This document shows positions 28,080-36,260 of a stretch of DNA of 64,000 nt, in pieces. The stretch lies in assembly GCF_009796825.1 (NCBI RefSeq), contig NZ_CP047030.1:4028501-4092500 (forward strand), written 5' to 3'. The position numbers were made by a program, and so were the translations under genes. The notes below the pieces were generated by a model. That model saw nothing but the letters and a program-made list of their open reading frames with translations, made no database searches and was not told the origin of the DNA. Numbering within the stretch: position 1 is the stretch's first letter; each line of letters opens with the position of its first letter. This DNA comes from Algibacter sp. L3A6. Lineage in GTDB: Bacteria; Bacteroidota; Bacteroidia; Flavobacteriales; Flavobacteriaceae.

Positions 28080-31000
28080 ATGAGCATTTTTAAAACCACC
28101 ATTACCTACATATGTTTAATTATTACATTTTTCACTTTAAACATTTCTTTCTCTCAATCTAATTCTTTAAACTTTCATGAATTAGATATACACGGTGTAC
28201 TTTTTAACAAGAAGGTAAACGTGCTTTTTAAAGATAGCTACGGTTATTTATGGATAGGAAGTAATTCTGGCCTTTATAGATATGATGGACACGATTTGGA
28301 AGAATATCAATATGATGTTTTTGATGCCAATTCTATTCCTAATAATAATATCAATTCTATTATTGAAGACGCCCATAAGAACCTATGGATAGGAAGCGAA
28401 AGTTATCTTATTCATTATAATAGAAAAAAAAAACAGTTTAAAGGTTTTTTGAAGAATATTAGCTCGTTTGTAAAAACAAGTAGTAAAACAGGTGATATTT
28501 GGGTAAATATCCAAACGGAAGGTTTACTCAGATTTCAATCTAAAGAAGACATATCTGAAATTAACTTACCCGAAGTTTTTAGCAATGAACATAGTGATAA
28601 TATATACAAAACGAGCGCCAAAACCATTTCTACTGTATTGATAGATAATTTTGATAGACATTGGGTTGCTAGCGATAATGGCCTATTTTATATCAACGAA
28701 AACAATTTAATTACAGCTACAAACTTCAATGAAAAAATTGTTGATATGAAGTTTTTGGCAGATAATAAAATAATGGTAGTAAGTGCAACAAGCATGTATA
28801 TTCTGGGGACGAATAAAGCAGACTACAACATAGAGATTCTAGAACAATACCCAAATATCACTGAAAAATTATCCTCTACTTGCTTTTTAACAACAGTATC
28901 GATAGATGTGAAAAACAATGCCATTTGGATTGGCTCATCGGAAGGATTAATTAAAGCAAATAGAATAGACAACACTTACCGTTTTAATTATTTCTCAAAC
29001 ACCAATAAAGAGGTTAACTTATTAAATAATCATATTTCATCAACCATATTTGATGATTATGGCAACTTGTGGATTGGTTCATTTAAAGGAATTAATAAAT
29101 ATTTAGGCAGAACTTCTTTATTTGAATACAACAAACTCTCTCAAAGCAACAGCATTACTACGAGTTTAAAGAGTTTGGACTTAACCAACATTTTAGTAGG
29201 TACGCGCGAAGGCCTTTTTCATTTTAATCAGAAAACAAAAGCCCATATTAAAATTGAAAACGACATCAAGTTTATACAAACCATTACGAGAAATTATGAA
29301 AACACCGAGTTTTTAATTGCCGATAATAAAGCTATTTATAAAACTCGCAACTATAACTCCAACGATACCAAACTAGATTTAGTTAAAATTAAATCTTACA
29401 AAGAACTCATAAAAGACATTGTACCTATTAATAAGAATGAATTATGGGTGGCCCTTTGGGATGGAGGTATTGATATTATTAACAGCAATAAGGCGGTTTC
29501 TGAATTTAAACAAAATGTAATTAAAAAACTAGAAAACCACCACACCTCTACCCTTTTGCTATCTAAAAACAACAAATTATGGATTGGTACACGTGGAGAA
29601 GGTTTATACTGTGTGGATCTTTTAAATGAAACCATAAAGCACTATTTACCTACCCTAGAAAATGGTTTAACATCCAATGCTATTTTAAGTTTACATGAAG
29701 ATAATTTAAATAATATTTGGGTAGGAACACGTGGTGGTGGATTAAATATGTATGAAGCATCTCTTGACAAGTTCAATAATTTTAAAGAAAATAACGCCTA
29801 TAGCCCAAAAATAGTTTCGGCTATTGAAAAAGATAACAATGGTAATATTTGGATGAGTACCAGAAATGGCATCACAAAGTTTAATATTAAAACACAACGT
29901 TTTATACCTTTTGGTGTGGAAGATGGTATTAACGAAAACCAATTCCTTTTTAATTCCAGTACGGTTAATGCGCAAAAAAAGATTATCTATTTTGGTTGTA
30001 CCGACGGTTTCTACAGTGTTTTTACAACAAAACTAACACCACAAACTATATTGCCAACTACGGTAATTACAAGTTTTGCAATTCTTGGTAAAACACAAGA
30101 AAACAAAGCTATGAATAGCTTTAAAAACATCAATGAATTTTACACGTACTCTGGCGCTCCAATAGAGCTACCGTACAATCAAAATAATATTGCTGTAAAT
30201 TTCTCGTCGTTAGATTTAACAACACCAAATAAAAACCAATACGCCTATAAATTAAAAGGACTGAATAATTATTGGATTTACACAAGTGCTTCTAACCGAA
30301 ATGCTAATTATAACGACCTCTCGCCTGGCACTTATACCTTTATGGTTAAAAGTACCAATAGTGATGGCGCTTGGAATGAAACACCTGCCGAGGTTTCCTT
30401 TGTTATCAATCCGCCAATATGGAAAAGTATTTGGGCTATACTAGCCTATATTCTTCTAGGTTTATTAATTGTTTACATAGGTTCTATTTTAATTAGACGC
30501 TGGTATTTACTGAAGAAAAACCTTGTAAAAGAAACCATTTCTAGAGAAAAAGACAATGAACTTAATAGAATGAAGATGATATTTTTTACCGATATCTCTC
30601 ATGAGTTACGTACGCCATTATCATTAATATTAGGTACTATTGAAAAAGTAGTTAAAGAGAAAAAATTCACATTAAGCCCTTTAACAAGTCAGCGTATTTA
30701 CAACAATACTCTTAGAATGCACCGCCTAATAAACCAGATTATGGATATTAGAAAGTTTGACGAAGGGAAATTTAAACTCAAGGTTTCAAAAAATGATATT
30801 GTAAAAGATATAAATACCATAAAAAACGCCTTTAACGACTTTGCTAAAATTTACGAAATCGATTATGATTTTACGTCTAATGAAAAGAAAGCATCCGGTT
30901 GGTACGATGTAGATTTGTTAGAAAAAATCCTATTTAACCTTGTTTCCAATGCCTTTAAATACACTGCTAAAAACGGAAAAATAACAGTAAATCTAGATGT

Positions 31001-32177
31001 TATAAAACCAAATAAAAACGAGAGTGAGTCACAGCCATTCAATGGTAAATATATAAGATGTAGCGTTCGCGATAATGGTTTAGGAATTCCTAAAAAAGAT
31101 TTAGAATTTATCTTCGATCGCTATTACCAAGCAACAAAATCGCAACGTAATCAAATACCAGGAACCGGAATTGGTATGGAACTAGTACATAAACTTATCG
31201 AGCGTCATCATGGTACTATTAAGGTAGAAAGCGAAGAGAATGTTTACACAGAATTCACTTTTTGTATTCCTATTTCAAAAGATAAATACAGCAAAAAAGA
31301 GCGCATGCAAACTAGTATGCCTCTAAAACGAAATTTCATAAAAAACTCCGAATTCCAAGTCATTGAAGAAGTTTCTACCGAGTTTAACAATAAAAAAAGC
31401 ATAGAACAAAAAACTAAAAAATCTAAGGTGCTTATTGTTGAAGATAATGATGATTTAAGGCAAATGGTAAAAGAAGAGTTAAGTGATGATTTTGAGATTA
31501 TAGAAGCTCCAAATGGCCAAGAAGGTTACGTGCAAGCCATAGCAGAAAAACCAGACCTAATTATTAGCGATATTTTAATGCCTATACAAGATGGTCTTTC
31601 TATGTTGAAACAGATAAAACAGAACCCTGAATTTAACAATACGCCTATTTTTATGCTTACTGCTAAAAATTCTGACGAGTCTAAAATTGAATGCTTAAGC
31701 CTTGGCGCAAACGACTATATAGAAAAGCCTTTTAGTTTAGAATTTCTTAAATGGAAAGTAAAAAACACCTTCAAAACGAGACATAATCTAAAAGAAAAAT
31801 ATAGCAAACTTATAACCACAGCACCTGTTGACAAACAAGTAGACTCTAACGACGAAAAATTCATTAAAAAGCTTATCACAATTATTGAAGACAATATGAA
31901 CAATAATTTATTAAGCGTAGAATTTTTAGCTTCGGAAATTGGAATGAGCAGAGCAAACTTATATCGAAAAGTACAGCAAATACTGAATGATACTCCTGTA
32001 AATTTCATTAAAACGATAAAACTAAAACGAGCTGCTCAGTTACTAAAACAAGATAAAATGTATATCTCTGAAGTTGCTTACATGACGGGGTTTAACAACC
32101 AGAAATACTTCAGTAAATGCTTTAATAAAGAATACGGTATGAGCCCTACGGAGTATATTAAACAAAATACAGAATAA
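28080..32177 (+). CDS. Hybrid two-component system regulator (HTCC) of the polysaccharide locus
   Basis: A 1365-residue one-protein two-component system. After a signal peptide come Reg_prop propeller repeats (LWIGSNSGL, LWIGSFKGI, IWVGTRGGG; ~30-690), a Y_Y_Y domain (~715-780), a membrane helix (~790-810), a HisKA domain with His 841 in SHELRTP, a HATPase domain (GTGIGM), a receiver domain (~1115-1230, phospho-Asp near 1163 in ISDILMP) and a C-terminal AraC helix-turn-helix. Such proteins sense oligosaccharides in the periplasm and switch on the adjacent degradation genes. I chose the ATG at 28080; a TTG at 28071 only adds three residues before the signal peptide. Confidence 0.93.
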   Translation: MSIFKTTITYICLIITFFTLNISFSQSNSLNFHELDIHGVLFNKKVNVLFKDSYGYLWIGSNSGLYRYDGHDLEEYQYDVFDANSIPNNNINSIIEDAHKNLWIGSESYLIHYNRKKKQFKGFLKNISSFVKTSSKTGDIWVNIQTEGLLRFQSKEDISEINLPEVFSNEHSDNIYKTSAKTISTVLIDNFDRHWVASDNGLFYINENNLITATNFNEKIVDMKFLADNKIMVVSATSMYILGTNKADYNIEILEQYPNITEKLSSTCFLTTVSIDVKNNAIWIGSSEGLIKANRIDNTYRFNYFSNTNKEVNLLNNHISSTIFDDYGNLWIGSFKGINKYLGRTSLFEYNKLSQSNSITTSLKSLDLTNILVGTREGLFHFNQKTKAHIKIENDIKFIQTITRNYENTEFLIADNKAIYKTRNYNSNDTKLDLVKIKSYKELIKDIVPINKNELWVALWDGGIDIINSNKAVSEFKQNVIKKLENHHTSTLLLSKNNKLWIGTRGEGLYCVDLLNETIKHYLPTLENGLTSNAILSLHEDNLNNIWVGTRGGGLNMYEASLDKFNNFKENNAYSPKIVSAIEKDNNGNIWMSTRNGITKFNIKTQRFIPFGVEDGINENQFLFNSSTVNAQKKIIYFGCTDGFYSVFTTKLTPQTILPTTVITSFAILGKTQENKAMNSFKNINEFYTYSGAPIELPYNQNNIAVNFSSLDLTTPNKNQYAYKLKGLNNYWIYTSASNRNANYNDLSPGTYTFMVKSTNSDGAWNETPAEVSFVINPPIWKSIWAILAYILLGLLIVYIGSILIRRWYLLKKNLVKETISREKDNELNRMKMIFFTDISHELRTPLSLILGTIEKVVKEKKFTLSPLTSQRIYNNTLRMHRLINQIMDIRKFDEGKFKLKVSKNDIVKDINTIKNAFNDFAKIYEIDYDFTSNEKKASGWYDVDLLEKILFNLVSNAFKYTAKNGKITVNLDVIKPNKNESESQPFNGKYIRCSVRDNGLGIPKKDLEFIFDRYYQATKSQRNQIPGTGIGMELVHKLIERHHGTIKVESEENVYTEFTFCIPISKDKYSKKERMQTSMPLKRNFIKNSEFQVIEEVSTEFNNKKSIEQKTKKSKVLIVEDNDDLRQMVKEELSDDFEIIEAPNGQEGYVQAIAEKPDLIISDILMPIQDGLSMLKQIKQNPEFNNTPIFMLTAKNSDESKIECLSLGANDYIEKPFSLEFLKWKVKNTFKTRHNLKEKYSKLITTAPVDKQVDSNDEKFIKKLITIIEDNMNNNLLSVEFLASEIGMSRANLYRKVQQILNDTPVNFIKTIKLKRAAQLLKQDKMYISEVAYMTGFNNQKYFSKCFNKEYGMSPTEYIKQNTE

Positions 32178-32200
32178 AATAATAGTTGCTAAAACCCAAA

Positions 32201-32238
32201 AAAAAATCTCAGTTATACCATATAACTGAGATTTTTTT
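32201..32238 (+). terminator. Terminator after the hybrid regulator
   Basis: Perfect inverted repeat AAATCTCAGTTATA / TATAACTGAGATTT with a 3-base loop and flanking A and T runs. It separates the hybrid regulator from the PAS kinase. Confidence 0.9.
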
Positions 32239-32455
32239 GTGTTCATTTTGTAAATTTATAGATATATTCAATTAACATATTTCTCTGTTTTTTAGCTGTT
32301 TTTCAGAAAAATTATATTTTAATTAGACTAAATATTACATTATATCATTATTGATACAAATAACCCCGTTTTAATTGATTTTATGCCTAACTAGGTTTAA
32401 CTTCGTTGCTCCTTAACAGCCACTCTAATTTTTAAAACTTAGTATAGCGAAACCA

Positions 32456-33514
32456 ATGGATCACTATTTAGACCCTTTCTTTGAACTATCGATGGATTGT
32501 CTCTGTATTGCTAATTTCGATGGCTATTTCATTAAAATCAATCCTGCTTTTGTTGAGCTTTTAGGGTATTCTGAAACGGAATTACGCTCTAAATTAATTT
32601 CAGAATTTATTTATGATGAAGATAAAAAGCGTACAGCCTCTAACAGATCCAATTTAAAACAAAATAAACCTTTAATCAATTTTGAAAATAGATATGTAAC
32701 CAAATCGGGCGCAATTATCTGGTTGCACTGGACCTCTATTCCTGTTGAAAAACATAAGCTAGTTTATGCCATTGCCAAAGATATTACACACAAAAAAGAA
32801 TTAGAGAACGAACGCATATCGCACCTAAGCAAACTTAGTGAGGTTAACGAAAAACTTAAGCAGCTTAATTACACAACATCTCACGATCTTAGATCTCCGG
32901 TAAATAATTTAATATCATTAGTAGATTTAATTGATTTAAGTAAAGTTGAAGATCCAGAAACATTGAAAATGTTGAATTACATAAAAGTCTCTGCAGAAGG
33001 TTTAAACGATTCTCTCAACACTTACGTGGAAGCCTTTAAACAAAAAAACATATCGAACGAAACCTTAGATCTCGTTAATTTTAATACCATTTTCAACAAA
33101 GTAAGCCACTCCATAAGCACGTTAATACAAAAATCGGGAGCACAATTCGAAATAGACTTTAAAGCTTTAGAAAGCGTTCCGTTCAATCCGGCTTATATGG
33201 AAAGTATTTTTCTTAATTTCATTACAAACTCCATTAAATATGCACGACCAGAAGTTCCGTTAATCATTTCGATAACATCTAATAATTTATACGGTAAATC
33301 TACCTTTCAATATTCTGATAATGGTCTTGGATTTGATATGGAAAAAGTAGGACATCTAATATTTAAATTAAATCAACGTTTTCACGGAAATGAAGATAGC
33401 AAAGGCGTAGGCTTATATTTAGTTTACAACCACGTAACCTCACTTGGTGGAAGCATTCATGTTGATAGTAAGGTTAACCATGGTACAACATTTACTATTA
33501 GTTTTAAGGATTAA
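32456..33514 (+). CDS. PAS-domain sensor histidine kinase (orphan, soluble)
   Basis: The 352-residue protein has an N-terminal PAS domain (~residues 8-110, with NPAFVELLGYSETEL and a PAC-type tail), a short coiled coil, a phospho-acceptor helix with SHDLRSPVNN (His near 142) and a C-terminal ATPase domain with GLGFD and GVGLYLV motifs. There is no signal peptide or membrane helix, so it senses a cytoplasmic cue. The PAS lacks the LOV NCRFLQ Cys motif. No response regulator gene is next to it. It lies between the polysaccharide regulator and the light operon. Confidence 0.88.
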   Translation: MDHYLDPFFELSMDCLCIANFDGYFIKINPAFVELLGYSETELRSKLISEFIYDEDKKRTASNRSNLKQNKPLINFENRYVTKSGAIIWLHWTSIPVEKHKLVYAIAKDITHKKELENERISHLSKLSEVNEKLKQLNYTTSHDLRSPVNNLISLVDLIDLSKVEDPETLKMLNYIKVSAEGLNDSLNTYVEAFKQKNISNETLDLVNFNTIFNKVSHSISTLIQKSGAQFEIDFKALESVPFNPAYMESIFLNFITNSIKYARPEVPLIISITSNNLYGKSTFQYSDNGLGFDMEKVGHLIFKLNQRFHGNEDSKGVGLYLVYNHVTSLGGSIHVDSKVNHGTTFTISFKD

Positions 33515-33635
33515 TTCTTCCTGTACACATCAATTTATTTATCTTTTTTCTTTATAAAATCTAAGTCTATTACATAGACCAAAAACTTTAAATATTTAGA
33601 ATTTAGGTTTCAACACATCACGTCTTAAAGTATTT

Positions 33636-33665
33636 TGTTTAACTTTTTTACAAAAAGATTAAACA
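33636..33665 (+). promoter_or_regulatory. 30-bp palindrome upstream of the photolyase operon (putative operator)
   Basis: TGTTTAA and TTAAACA form the outer arms and CTTTTT / AAAAAG the inner arms, with one bulged A; the whole is almost symmetrical. A TATCTTTA sequence close to the -7 consensus lies at 33672-33679, so the palindrome covers the -33 region of the likely promoter. A dimeric repressor or activator could bind here. No regulator gene lies nearby. Confidence 0.5.
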
Positions 33666-33730
33666 TTATTGTATCTTTACAAAGTATTTAATGTTACAAT
33701 TTTTTAAAAATCTAAAAAACGAGATAAGAT

Positions 33731-33895
33731 ATGTTTGGACTATTCAAAACAAAATCAGAGAAAGATATATTACAAAAACAATATGAAAAACTGATGAATG
33801 AAGCCCACGCCCTATCCACTTCAAATAGAAGAATGAGCGATCAGAAAGTGTTTGAAGCAGAAGAAGTCATGAAAAAACTAGAAAAGTTGAATTAA
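33731..33895 (+). CDS. Lacal_2735-type small protein
   Basis: A 54-residue protein reading MFGLFKTKSEKDILQKQY at its start and continuing as a single charged helix with an AHALSTSNRR segment. This matches a small conserved flavobacterial family (Lacal_2735 / DUF6435-like). Function is unknown. It is soluble and likely a helical hairpin or coiled coil. It is the first gene of the operon, 3 bases before the DUF2452 gene. Confidence 0.8.
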   Translation: MFGLFKTKSEKDILQKQYEKLMNEAHALSTSNRRMSDQKVFEAEEVMKKLEKLN

Positions 33896-33898
33896 TAA

Positions 33899-34300
33899 AT
33901 GAGTGAAGAAAAAAAGCCAGATCAGGTCGTTTACAATACAGAAACTAAAAGGTATGATGCTTCCATTAAGCCGTATGCTACTTCTGTTGGTGCACCTGTA
34001 ATTACTCCAACCGATAGTATTGCTTGGAAAAACAGAAGCATCACAAAAATCAATCATAAGGTTGAGGCTAAATATCTGGAACTAAAAGCAGAATACGATA
34101 AAATGATTCAAGAATTTGAATATAACAAACTCATATTCGATGCCAAGTTTACTTTCGAACCCGTTATAGGCGAAGTATATCATTTATACAAAAGAGAAAA
34201 TGGAGAATCCTTTCTATCCATAATAGCACCAGAACAATGCAATTTTAATCCTCTAGGAAGCTTTTATTTAAATGCAGACCAAACTTGGGAAAAAATATAA
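33899..34300 (+). CDS. DUF2452 family protein
   Basis: A 133-residue protein matching DUF2452: an N-terminal YATSVGAPVITPTD segment, a central helix (VEAKYLELKAEYDKMIQEFE), and a C-terminal FEPVIGEVYHLY to FLSIIAPEQ strand region. The family has no proven function but often sits with photolyase and DUF2805 genes in Bacteroidota and Proteobacteria, pointing to light or DNA-damage responses. It overlaps nothing but is packed between neighbours with gaps of 3 and 7 bases. Confidence 0.85.
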   Translation: MSEEKKPDQVVYNTETKRYDASIKPYATSVGAPVITPTDSIAWKNRSITKINHKVEAKYLELKAEYDKMIQEFEYNKLIFDAKFTFEPVIGEVYHLYKRENGESFLSIIAPEQCNFNPLGSFYLNADQTWEKI

Positions 34301-34307
34301 TTTCACG

Positions 34308-34595
34308 ATGACAGAAACAAAACCATTAACAGAAAGAGAGTTAGACCGCATTATTGAAATGGCTTGGGAAGATCGCACGCCTTTTGAAGCTATTCTATTT
34401 CAGTTTGGATTACCTGAAAAAGAAGTTATTAAAGTGATGCGTGGCAACCTAAAAGAGTCTAGCTTTAAACGCTGGCGTAAACGTGTAAATAGCGGAGTGA
34501 GCAAGAAACATTTAAAAAAACGAAATCCAGATATTACACGTTTTAAATGCTCTAGACAAAAAGCTATTTCTGGCAACAAAATAAGTAAACGTTAG
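34308..34595 (+). CDS. DUF2805 / TIGR03643 family protein
   Basis: A 95-residue basic protein with the family core LTERELDRIIEMAWEDRTPF and a conserved middle with GLPEKEVIKVMR then FKRWRKRV; the C-terminus is rich in Lys and Arg. The shape suggests a helix-turn-helix-like DNA- or RNA-binding protein, but no function is proven. I chose the ATG at 34308, 7 bases after the previous stop, because the earlier ATG at 34272 lies inside the DUF2452 gene and adds residues not typical of the family. The family is usually found next to cryptochrome/photolyase and DUF2256 genes, as here. Confidence 0.85.
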   Translation: MTETKPLTERELDRIIEMAWEDRTPFEAILFQFGLPEKEVIKVMRGNLKESSFKRWRKRVNSGVSKKHLKKRNPDITRFKCSRQKAISGNKISKR

Positions 34596-34674
34596 TAAAA
34601 ACAGCTCACCACGAATAGCAAAAAATTAAAAATGTTTATTCAATTATATTATCCCTAAAAAAGTAAATAACTTC

Positions 34675-36132
34675 TTGAAAAGGCAAGCTATAAATATTGT
34701 TTGGTTAAAGCGAGATATTCGTTCGCAAGATCATGAGCCTTTACAAAAAGCGGAACAAGCAGGTATTCCATACCTTATTATTTATCTATTTGAACCTTCT
34801 ATAATAGAATATCCAGATACAAGTCCGAGACATTTAAAATTCATTTACCACTCTATTTCGACATTAAACAAAACATTAGAAACTTATAAAAGACGTGTTG
34901 AAGTCTTTTACGGAGAAGCTATTACAGTTTTTCAAGATTTGAATAACATATTCGATATCAAATCTGTTTTTAGTTATCAAGAAAGCGGAATTCAACTAAC
35001 TTGGCAACGCGATAAACAGATAACAAAATTCTGTAAAGAGAATACTATTTTATGGCAACAATCGCAACGGGATGGTATTGTTAGAGCTCTTAAAAACAGA
35101 GATACATGGAACAAGCAATGGCATCAAACCATGCATACGCCAATTATAAAAAACAACTATTCCATTTCTGCATTCGAGCCTCTTAATCATCACTTTTGTA
35201 TACCCGAAAAATTAGACAATCAATTAAAAGCATATCCTAAACATTACCAACCGGCAGGTGAAGTAAATGCTTGGCGTTACTTAAAATCGTTTGCAGCAAA
35301 AAGAGGTTTTAATTACCAAAAACATATATCTAAACCTACAGAAAGTAGAATGTCTTGCAGCAGACTCTCACCCTATTTAGCCTGGGGAAATATAAGTATA
35401 AAGCAAGCTTTTCAATTTATAGGCACACACCCAAACGGTACAAAAAACAGCAAAGCATTTTCGGCAATGTTAACCCGTTTGCATTGGCATTGCCATTTTA
35501 TTCAAAAGTTTGAAGTAGAATGTACCTACGAAACACAATGCATAAATAAAGGTTACGAGCTTTTGTCTCACAAGAAAAACGAAGCTTTTACAAAAGCATG
35601 GAAAACAGGCCACACCGGCTACCCTATAATCGATGCTTACATGCGAGCTGTAGAACAAACCGGCTGGATTAACTTTAGAATGCGTGCTATGGTCGTGTCT
35701 TTTTTAACACTCAATTTAGACCAAGATTGGAGAGACGGCACTTACCATTTGGCGCGGAAGTTTTTAGATTACGAACCAGGAATTCATTTTCCTCAATTTC
35801 AAATGCAAGCTGGCACTACAGGCATTAATACCGTACGTTTATATAACCCCGTAAAAAACTCGCAAGAACACGATCCGGAAGGTGTTTTTATAAAAAAATG
35901 GATTCCAGAACTAAGCGCTGTTCCAACTTTACACATTCATGAACCTTGGAAAATGACAGCCATGGAACAAACGTTTTGCAACGTTATTATTGGTGAAACC
36001 TATCCAAACCCTATAGTAGATTTACAAGAAAGTTCGAGAATTGCGAGAGACAAAATTTGGGGACATAAAAAACACCCTGCTGTGTTGCAAGAAAAGAATA
36101 GACTTTTACAAACTCACGTCAATAGAAACTAA
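34675..36132 (+). CDS. Deoxyribodipyrimidine photolyase / cryptochrome (FAD-dependent)
   Basis: The 485-residue protein has the photolyase alpha/beta antenna domain (NIVWLKRDIRSQDHEPL at the start) and the helical FAD-binding domain (GYPIIDAYMRAVEQTGWINFRMR near residue 315, then FLDYEPGIHFPQFQMQAG). It should use blue light to repair pyrimidine dimers in DNA; a signalling cryptochrome role cannot be excluded. No ATG is present in frame upstream, so translation starts at TTG 34675, directly at the conserved N-terminus. The stop overlaps the start of the DUF2256 gene (TAATG). Confidence 0.9.
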   Translation: MKRQAINIVWLKRDIRSQDHEPLQKAEQAGIPYLIIYLFEPSIIEYPDTSPRHLKFIYHSISTLNKTLETYKRRVEVFYGEAITVFQDLNNIFDIKSVFSYQESGIQLTWQRDKQITKFCKENTILWQQSQRDGIVRALKNRDTWNKQWHQTMHTPIIKNNYSISAFEPLNHHFCIPEKLDNQLKAYPKHYQPAGEVNAWRYLKSFAAKRGFNYQKHISKPTESRMSCSRLSPYLAWGNISIKQAFQFIGTHPNGTKNSKAFSAMLTRLHWHCHFIQKFEVECTYETQCINKGYELLSHKKNEAFTKAWKTGHTGYPIIDAYMRAVEQTGWINFRMRAMVVSFLTLNLDQDWRDGTYHLARKFLDYEPGIHFPQFQMQAGTTGINTVRLYNPVKNSQEHDPEGVFIKKWIPELSAVPTLHIHEPWKMTAMEQTFCNVIIGETYPNPIVDLQESSRIARDKIWGHKKHPAVLQEKNRLLQTHVNRN

Positions 36133-36260
36133 TGAAAAAGGAAAATCTGCCAAAGAAAATATGTGTGGTTTGCGACAGACCATTTACATGGCGTAAAAAA
36201 TAAGAGAAAAATTGGAACGACGTTAAATATTGCAGCACACGTTGCAGAAAGAATAAATGA
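36132..36260 (+). pseudogene. DUF2256 gene interrupted by an in-frame TAA at a conserved Trp
   Basis: The frame reads MKKENLPKKICVVCDRPFTW then RKK, a TAA at 36201-36203, and continues without shift as EKNWNDVKYCSTRCRKNK to a TGA at 36258-36260. DUF2256 proteins have Trp at the TAA position (RKKWEK) and two CxxC-type zinc pairs, both kept here on either side of the stop. Its ATG overlaps the photolyase stop and its TGA overlaps the ATG of the next gene, so the operon architecture is intact. Normal termination would give a 23-residue peptide with only half the zinc site. It may be a fresh nonsense mutation, a sequencing error or a site of readthrough. Confidence 0.85.

Noticed and set aside
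32456..32800. LOV photosensor in the PAS domain near the photolyase operon
   Set aside because: The LOV motif NCRFLQ with its flavin-binding Cys is absent; the domain is an ordinary PAS.
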